DNA of 64,000 nucleotides from Auanema rhodensis (Eukaryota > Nematoda > Chromadorea > Rhabditida > Rhabditidae): the NCBI GenBank assembly GCA_964057225.1, contig OZ059899.1, positions 14,764,501-14,828,500 of the forward strand, in the 5' to 3' direction. A program made the translations under genes and the position numbers. Positions 56,817 through 64,000 of this stretch are shown in pieces. The notes below the pieces were generated by a model. That model was not told the DNA's origin, searched no databases, and saw nothing but the letters and a program-made list of their open reading frames with translations. Within the stretch, counting starts at the first letter, position 1, and each line of letters begins with the position of its first letter.

Positions 56817-58138
56817 AGGGAGAGAGAGAGAGAGAGATTGAGAGAGAGAGAGAGAGAGAGGGGGGGAGGGAGAGAGAGAGAGAGAGATTGAGAGCTGAAA
56901 GTCGTCTTCAGCTACCGTAATCCCGATCTATGTCGATGTGGGTATGGTTTATGGTTGAAATGTTGCGAGGGAATGCATGAAAGCAAGCTCACTGGTCTCT
57001 TCTACGAAAAGAGTTAAAGAAGAGGAACTAAAACTTTATGTTCTAAACATAGTTGAAGCATATGAACATGTATTGAAATCAGTGCAAATGACTTTTATCA
57101 ACAAAGTTTTTAAAATGTTTTTCAAGTTTATTACCTATATGCTATATATTTAACTATATAATTTCACTAATTTTCATAGAAATATTGAAAATTTCAAGAA
57201 AAATGTTTGATAGCTTTAAGATATTAAAGACATTTTTTCTTCTACTTTGTGCTCTATCAGTAAAACATGGCTTCTCATCTAACACTAGCTAGAAGTTTCT
57301 ATCTTGAAAACTAAAATCTTCTCACTTCTTCTACTTTCTCGATTGATTTGACTTTGGATGTCATTGACATCAGTCTGTTTTGCTTATTTTCAATCACGGT
57401 TCCAGCTCAAGAGTCAGTCTGCACTCTAAAGAACTGTGATGATGTAAGGTCATCCGGTTAATCCGGCTGGTATTTTAGCAGATTGCGCAATAATGATTTT
57501 GGGATTTTTGATGAGCAGGTGTGATCCGTAGGTTGTTGATGATCCATAAAACCATAATTGCTCTTAGATACGTTTTAAAGGCTCTATCTTATAATAGTAA
57601 ATATGTTTAAATCACCAATTGAGCTCATCCATATTATAATCTATTAATCTGCTCAAAAGCCAAAATATGTTTGACCTAACTAGACAGAGAAAGAGGGGAA
57701 CTGAAGAAAGGGGAAGATCAACAGAAAAGATATTCTGATAAATTTAAGAAGAAAACGTGCACAAATCAAAATAATACATGAGCTACTTCAGTGTCAGAAG
57801 GACCGCCACCACCATTTTTCGGTCAACCTCCACCTCCAATGGGATTCTTCTGTGATCCGTACAGCGTACAACCCGAACGATCTCAACTACCATCATTCGG
57901 TACAGAATCCGCACATGCAATGGTTCATCGTGAGTTATTTCTGTTTCCGGACAAGCATATATCTTATCATATTATAGCATCAGAAGCCACCTTTTCCAAC
58001 GAAAGGACGTCACCATTGAATGGCGGATTACCTAACGCCATCATGCCGGAATTCGACCAAGAAATGCCTCCCCCTGTTTTCCATCCTTTGCCTTCTGTAT
58101 ATCCGACGACAGAACTGAAGCCGATGGCAGGATGGTAG
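48757..58138 (+). CDS. lin-11: LIN-11/LHX1-type LIM-homeodomain transcription factor
   Basis: Ten exons (48757-48887, 50754-50882, 51017-51155, 52179-52272, 53438-53508, 53558-53641, 54099-54200, 56183-56306, 57798-57929, 57978-58138) give 388 residues. LIM1 begins [20 protein letters not shown] and LIM2 [20 protein letters not shown], followed by [17 protein letters not shown]. The linker contains [20 protein letters not shown], which I recall as a nematode LIN-11 feature. The homeodomain is split over three exons: [38 protein letters not shown], and [16 protein letters not shown]. The tail [15 protein letters not shown] and FFCDPY again recalls nematode LIN-11, and the protein ends MAGW. 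The protein controls cell fate in vulva, uterus and neurons in C. elegans. The sixth intron has a GC donor (53642). Long introns, up to 2 kb, suggest embedded enhancers. The N-terminus is uncertain. Confidence 0.95.
48888..50753 (+). other. lin-11 intron 1
   Basis: 1.87 kb with CT tracts (49546-49577) and a GA tract (50422-50452). No exon recognised. Confidence 0.6.
51156..52178 (+). other. lin-11 intron 3
   Basis: 1.0 kb, includes a run of nine or more G near 51892-51900 and short CT tracts. No exon recognised. Confidence 0.6.
52273..53437 (+). other. lin-11 intron 4
   Basis: 1.17 kb with interrupted CT tracts at 52565-52630 and 52785-52845. No exon recognised. Confidence 0.6.
54201..56182 (+). 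other. lin-11 intron 7
   Basis: 2.0 kb between two homeodomain exons, with GA-rich (54590-54645) and CT (55121-55160) tracts. Open frames inside are low-complexity. Confidence 0.6.
55121..55160. repeat. (CT)n microsatellite
   Basis: About 19 CT units inside lin-11 intron 7. Confidence 0.95.
56342..56392. repeat. (GT)n microsatellite
   Basis: About 24 GT units beginning 36 bp downstream of the exon 8 donor of lin-11. Confidence 0.95.
56755..56890. repeat. Compound (GA)n array with an internal tandem duplication
   Basis: GA repeats interrupted twice by the same motif, a G-run then GGAGGGAGAG..GAGATTGAGAG, showing that a block of about 50 bp was duplicated within the array. Confidence 0.9.
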
Positions 58139-58584
58139 TAGTATGAGAGCAACCATCATCAGCCTTCCGTACAGCACAACACATTCCATAGCTTCGAGCA
58201 AAAACATCATTATTCATTCCAAAGTTCTCTAACTATGTGTGCATGATTCTTCAGTTTCGAATCATTTATAGTTTATTATAACATATAGTTTATACAATTA
58301 TAATTATTTTCCCATCAAAAAGTCTTTTCTTCTGCCATTTATCCGCACACAATCAGCCATAATTCAGCGCCGAAGTCATTATGTTTTCACGTCAGCCTAT
58401 ATAGAAGTCACAACTACTTATCTCATTGTGGCTTCTCCTAATAATTTCTTTTTTCCTTTAACTATAAAAGGAATATTTCATACTTTTCTCTTGCCTTATT
58501 GATCATTATTGATTCTTCTAATTATTTTCGATGTTATATCTTCATCATCATACATCTCCATTTCTCTCATCCCCTCTCTTTCTT

Positions 58585-58631
<47 letters not shown>

Positions 58632-59454
58632 ATTTTCTAAAACTCTGAATTCAGCATGAAGTACATAGCCAACCAATTACGATGATGATGATGATTAAAT
58701 ATCACAAAATAAGTTTGTATCACTTCACTCATATTAGGAAATTAATTTGATGCGTGTGTCTGTATACTAAGTGTCGCATAATGTTTTTTTTTGTATTTTT
58801 TATTGTGTATGTTTCTCTTGTAAACTCTATTTACTATATTCTGATGATATATACGACGAGGATCGACGGTTGACAGTTCTAGCTCGGTCGTCGTCGACAG
58901 CGATGTCGACAGCCGTTGGCTACTAGACACGAACGCATAGATATGGCATTGACACAAGTCATGTACGTCTTCTGAATATATGCTGTCAGTCTATGCTTGC
59001 CGTCATCTGAATCATCGTTGTGTTTGTGTGAAAAATATTATTTTAAGCTCAGTCATTCATGTTCATAGTCATCTGACGTTCATCAGACATCTGATTCTGT
59101 ATTCTTTTTCTGGAAAAAATTATTGTTTATAGCTAATAATATATTTATTTTTCAATAATTATACAACAAACACATGTACATAAGCAGTTTTCTAACAAAT
59201 TTTTTCAATACAGTTCCACGTTAATCTTCTAGATAATGCTCAGGGAATGAGGCTGATACGAAAGTTGCAATAGGTTGCATAGATGTGATTCAACACTTAA
59301 GGCTGTAGGTTGAAGCCAGGATCTGCGAATACGAGATTTCTCAGGACGTTTCAATTGTTGGCAAGAGTATTGTGAAATCTCTTATAATAAGCTGAACGTC
59401 TTTGTCAGTTTTTTTCTTGAAAAGGCTGACTGTAAACGATGGAATTCTAAATTT

Positions 59455-59485
<31 letters not shown>

Positions 59486-61380
59486 TTATCTTTATCTTTA
59501 TATTGAAGTCGCGAGTGAAGCTGTCACATTGTGTCGCAGACAGGGAAAACGATGTGAGGGAGGAAGAAAGGATACACAATGTGTGACTAGCAGGTGTTAT
59601 CGTAAGCTTGAAGCAACAGAATGAGATACACGTCTGCTTGGTATGCTTCTTGTACATGTATGAATGAGCATTGACGGCCGGATGATTGTCGTCTGTCGTC
59701 TTGGTGAGGTTAAACAACACACATCAGAAATAGGAGGAGACAGAGATGATAGAAGAAGATGGTGTAGACAGGACATATAGATACAGCTCATCAACTGACT
59801 GAATCTGCTCATTTCCATATAAGAGGCTCTTTTTTGAGGTTTCAACACAACTAACTGGATAATTGATGGCATTTTGATGACAACTCGATCGGCAGCCGTC
59901 TCGTCTCGAGGGAGAACGATAAACGAAGGAAACGACATCTTTTCATAAAAATACATTGAGAGATGAAGAAAAGCACATATATGAGGTCATGATGTTGATA
60001 AGCTGCTGTCAAATATGTACATAAGTTCATTCAATAATGAGTATATTCTTATAAACCTTTATAAGAATATAGAGGGAATATCTTCGACTTCAAAATGCTG
60101 CTGAGAGCAGAAGCATGCAACTCAACTTGAATCACCGTTTTGGGATTAAAACTTGAAAACTGGGAAGAATGAGAAAGCCTTTGCCTCAAGATCAGTTTTC
60201 AATATATGTATTTCATAAGAAGATCATTCAATAGTCAGAACAGTTTCTTTTGCTCTCATGGAGTCGAAAAATTCAGAAACTTGCTAAAGTCGAGATAAAA
60301 CATCAATACGTCTGATGTGCATGATAGGTAAGTAGAGTTTACCGACGCTACATCTATGAAGTCAAGATGACGGAGAGAGCCAGATGCTCTACGGCCATTA
60401 ACTACTACTTCTTAACGTGATTAGCTGACGATATGACTCGTCTAATCCTCTTTCATTTATGATCATTAGATTGTATAATCGACGTAATGTATGATTGCCT
60501 CCAGAAGGCTTACGTTCTAACAGAATACGCATTTTCTTTCTCATCTCTCTCAATCTCTCTCTCTCTCAATCTCCCTCTCTATTTCTTTCTCTCTCTCTCT
60601 ACACATACGTAAACCTCCTACGTTCCATTTTCCTTTCTCTCTTTATACTTCAAGTCATCCTCCTCTTCCTCCTACTCATCATCATCATCATCTTATGATT
60701 CGGTGCCATATGTTTTATTTGGTTGCGGTAAATGGCCTGATGAGCATGAAACATTGGAGCACGTGGAGGTGTGACCTCATACCGTATACAGCCTGATGTT
60801 GTGTCTAATCTATTTCTCTAATTCTCTTCAATTTTACTTATCTCTAAAAAAGAATTCAATATGTCACATTGTTCTAACTGCTCTTCCTTTAATTTTGCCT
60901 TTTTTGTTGTTTTTGATGGTGATAGGCAAGCAGAAGGTCAGGCAGAATGTTAACTTTTCATTTACAATACAAGGAAATGACACAAATATCTAATGTAATA
61001 AGGATATATCTTTCTATTATCTTAGAAAGAGAGAACAGTCTAATTACAAAGTTGAATAAAGACAGATGTCTGTCCTTCTATAGCATTGTTACAGATGATC
61101 ACGTCATATACATCATTATGCTTTTAAGCATAGTATGCATGTATCTCTTTTTCATCTAAAAATAGTTTTAAGGGAGGAAATATTTTGAAAAATCTTTGAT
61201 ATATTTGCTCAAAATATGTTCCAAATTCTTCATCTCCTCTATTTTCTTGATCATAAAGAATTCTGGTGCTTCATCCTTCACATCCTATTCTTTTGAATTA
61301 TTTGATCAACATATATTTTAATGAAGTAATATAACTTATTATATAAAGAATTAGCATATATTTTTGAATAATTAACACCT
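58139..61380. other. Gene-poor region downstream of lin-11
   Basis: 3.2 kb holding the lin-11 3' UTR and CT tracts (58587-58630, 59453-59490, 60545-60600). Minus-strand open frames at 59382-59956 are low in conserved content and partly encoded by CT repeats; I do not call a gene. Confidence 0.5.
58587..58630. repeat. (CT)n microsatellite
   Basis: About 20 CT units with one interruption, about 450 bp after the lin-11 stop. Confidence 0.9.
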
Positions 61381-63040
61381 GAATCATTTGACGTGAATCA
61401 TTTCACGTGAACCATTTCACGTGAATCATTTGATGTGAACCATTTGACGTGAATCATTTGACGTGAATCATTTCACGTGAACCATTTCACGTGAATCATT
61501 TGATGTGAACCATTTGACGTGAATCATTTGACGTGAATCATTTGACGTGAACCATTTCACGTGAACCATTTCACGTGAATCATTTGATGTGAACCATTTC
61601 ACGTGAATCATTTGATGTGAACCATTTCACGTGAATCATTTGACGTGAACCATTTCACGTGAATCATTTGACGTGAACCATTTGACGTGAATCATTTGAC
61701 GTGAATCATTTGATGTGAACCATTTCACGTGAATCATTTGACGTGAACCATTTGACGTGAATCATTTGACGTGAATCATTTGATGTGAACCATTTCACGT
61801 GAACCATTTCACGTGAATCATTTCACGTGAATCATTTCACGTGAATCATTTGATGTGAACCATTTCACGTGAACCATTTCACGTGAATCATTTGATGTGA
61901 ACCATTTCACGTGAACCATTTCACGTGAATCATTTGATGTGAACCATTTCACGTGAACCATTTCACGTGAACCATTTCACGTGAATCATTTGATGTGAAC
62001 CATTTCACGTGAATCATTTGATGTGAACCATTTCACGTGAATCATTTGATGTGAACCATTTCACGTGAACCACGTGAACCATTTCACGTGAATCATTTGA
62101 CGTGAACCATTTCACGTGAATCATTTGACGTGAACCATTTCACGTGAATCATTTGACGTGAACCATTTCACGTGAATCATTTGACGTGAACCATTTGACG
62201 TGAACCATTTCACGTGAATCATTTGACGTGAACCATTTGACGTGAATCATTTCACGTGAATCATTTGACGTGAACCATTTCACGTGAATCATTTGACGTG
62301 AACCATTTCACGTGAACCACGTGAACCATTTCACGTGAATCATTTGACGTGAACCATTTCACGTGAATCATTTGACGTGAACCATTTCACGTGAATCATT
62401 TGACGTGAACCATTTCACGTGAATCATTTGACGTGAACCATTTGACGTGAACCATTTCACGTGAATCATTTGACGTGAACCATTTGACGTGAATCATTTC
62501 ACGTGAATCATTTGACGTGAACCATTTCACGTGAATCATTTGACGTGAACCATTTCACGTGAATCATTTGACGTGAACCATTTCACGTGAATCATTTGAC
62601 GTGAACCATTTCACGTGAATCATTTGACGTGAACCATTTCACGTGAATCATTTGACGTGAATCATTTGACGTGAACCATTTGACGTGAATCATTTGACGT
62701 GAACCATTTCACGTGAATCATTTGACGTGAATCATTTGACGTGAATCATTTCACGTGAACCATTTCACGTGAACCATTTGACGTGAACCATTTGACGTGA
62801 ATCATTTGACGTGAATCATTTGACGTGAATCATTTGACGTGAACCATTTGACGTGAACCATTTCATGTGAATCATTTGACGTCAACCATTTCATGTGAAT
62901 CATTTGACGTCAACCATTTCACGTGAATCATTTGATGTGAACCATTTCACGTGAACCATTTGACGTGAACCATTTCACGTGAATCATTTGACGTCAACCA
63001 TTTCATGTGAATCATTTGACGTCAACCATTTCACGTGAAA
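61381..63040. repeat. 14-bp satellite array (about 120 copies)
   Basis: Tandem array of the unit (T/C)CATTT(G/C)A(C/T)GTGAA. Two main variants, TTTGACGTGAA and TTTCACGTGAA, are interspersed; the latter forms the palindrome TTCACGTGAA with a CACGTG core. Near the right end a third variant, TGACGTCAA, appears. A frame cannot stay open through a 14-bp period, so it is not coding. Boundaries are sharp on both sides. Confidence 0.97.
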
Positions 63041-63168
63041 CAGTATTATTTCGTTTACATGTAAGAAACAATGGAACGGTTGTTCATCATTGACTTTCAC
63101 TTATTTCATTTGGTTTTCAGTCTAACGACGTAAATAGAACATTAAGAGAGCATGTTCAAGCTATGCCG

Positions 63169-63408
63169 CTAGTAAAATGATTAAAAACTTTATTTGAACA
63201 TCTATGAACATTCCGATTACGTCATAATTACGTCATACGAAAGAAATTGATAATAACATCGAAGTGAGGTCTCGTAAGTACAACGTGGCGCTTGTTCTGT
63301 TATTATCGTGTGAACTTTCTTAACTTTCAATTTCTTTCGTATGACGTAAACATGACGTAATCGGAATGTTCATAGATGTTCAAATAAAGTTTTTAATCAT
63401 TTTACTAG
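63169..63408. mobile_element. 240-bp foldback (MITE-like) element
   Basis: An 82-bp left arm (63169-63250) is the reverse complement of the right arm (63327-63408) at 80 of 82 positions, around a 76-bp loop. Ends read CTAGTAAAATGATT and AATCATTTTACTAG. A TA or CTAG target duplication is possible but cannot be proved because the sequence is itself symmetric. No transposase is present. It could alternatively be a hairpin RNA source. Confidence 0.7.
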
Positions 63409-63583
63409 AAAAAGCAGTAATTTACAATATTTTATTAATTAATATAACAATGATATTACAATATAATTAACAGAGACATATGACAAGTTATGAAATAAGT
63501 AAAAGACCCTTGGACAAGCGAATCCGTTGTTCAAGCTAAATGAGTTCCTTATTTATAGATTGATGCAGTTGATATTTTGATTA

Positions 63584-64000
63584 TCATTGTATTTTATTAG
63601 CTGTCAAAATGCTCACAAAATGCTTGGCTTTCTCAAGAAATTCCGTCAGATGTGTTAGATCTTTTCTACAACTTAGGTACGGATTTCTGAGATTGTAGTA
63701 CTTTTCTACAAAGTTAATGATATTATTTATTAATAAAATAGAAGTATTAATTATATGCTCAGTGTTATTAATTATATGACATCGATTCATAGATAATAGC
63801 TTATTAAATACTAGATTACTGAAAACGCAAAACATTTGGGAAACATTGACGATTTCCGTTGCCAAATGAATCTGGTTGATAAATTTATCCCGAATTTCAT
63901 TTTGAAATCTGTCATCAAATTTAATACTGCCGACAGACTCTTTAAGTTTTAGGATGATATCAGTTAACCTAGCGCCTTCTGAGATATAGTAAGCGTGATC
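63584..64000 (-). CDS. Unknown intronless ORF, partial (5' end outside window)
   Basis: On the minus strand 138 codons are open from the window edge (64000) to TGA at 63586-63584. The sequence is leucine/isoleucine/asparagine-rich, with helices such as LTDIILKLKESVGSIKF and LTHLTEFLEKAKHF. It does not match any family I recognise and shows no splice signals, unlike the genes to its left. It could belong to a transposon, an integrated virus, or a local gene, or be a chance frame in AT-rich DNA. Confidence 0.35.
   Translation of the reverse strand, partial: DHAYYISEGARLTDIILKLKESVGSIKFDDRFQNEIRDKFINQIHLATEIVNVSQMFCVFSNLVFNKLLSMNRCHIINNTEHIINTSILLINNIINFVEKYYNLRNPYLSCRKDLTHLTEFLEKAKHFVSILTANKIQ

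Larger units (their letters stand above)
56307..57797 (+). other. lin-11 intron 8
   Basis: 1.49 kb containing a GT microsatellite near its 5' end and a compound GA array in its first third. No exon recognised. Confidence 0.6.

Noticed and set aside
56610-56891. Open frame with a long Arg-Glu repeat
   Set aside because: It is a translation of the GA microsatellite inside a lin-11 intron; no conserved sequence outside the repeat.
59382-59956. Two overlapping minus-strand ORFs downstream of lin-11
   Set aside because: Partly made of CT-repeat translation, no recognisable domain, no splice pattern.
61381-63040. CRISPR-like array
   Set aside because: Units are 14 bp, contiguous and without unique spacers, in a eukaryotic genome; it is a satellite.

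Overview
This is a eukaryotic, AT-rich genomic window from a nematode. The genes are split by many very short introns (mostly 43-60 nt, GT..AG, with a few GC..AG). Several start codons sit directly behind a 3' splice-site sequence, as expected for spliced-leader trans-splicing. The LIM-homeobox gene carries tail features I remember from nematode LIN-11. The short introns and divergent proteins would fit a clade I nematode such as Trichinella or a relative, but that is inference and no species can be named from the sequence alone.

Layout, left half. 1-11716 (+) is the 3' part of a giant UBR4-type E3 ligase gene; the 5' part with the UBR box lies outside the window. 12039-13396 (+) encodes an unrecognised protein with an RRM-like C-terminus. 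13866-17689 (+) is a basigin/neuroplastin-like two-Ig membrane protein, facing a convergent minus-strand endosulfine gene (18083-18642). Next come ash-2/ASH2L (19823-22205) and deoxyhypusine synthase (22424-23820), only 218 bp apart and probably an operon. TMEM98 follows at 25065-26569.

Layout, right half. EFL1 (27350-31153, ribosome maturation GTPase) is followed by two HNF4-family nuclear receptors (32006-34466 and 36175-38602), PSME3IP1/FAM192A (39740-40648), the mRNA cap guanine-N7 methyltransferase RNMT (41004-45121) with a broken, partly identical duplicate at about 46.4-47.9 kb, and a long-intron lin-11/LHX1 homeobox gene (48757-58138) crowded with CT/GA and GT microsatellites. The last 6 kb is different in character: mostly non-coding DNA, then a 1.66 kb satellite of about 120 copies of a 14-bp unit containing the palindrome TTCACGTGAA, a 240-bp foldback element with 82-bp arms, and an intronless unknown minus-strand ORF running off the end.

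Most genes here are housekeeping functions (protein turnover, translation factor modification, ribosome assembly, histone methylation, mRNA capping, mitotic phosphatase control), with three developmental or metabolic regulators. From memory, C. elegans keeps ensa-1, an EFL1 homologue and nhr-49 together on one cosmid, and ash-2 near dhps-1, so parts of this order look anciently conserved. The best leads for something undescribed are the satellite with its higher-order repeat, the foldback element, the mosaic RNMT duplicate, a promoter-like block found three times between genes, and three GC-AG introns.
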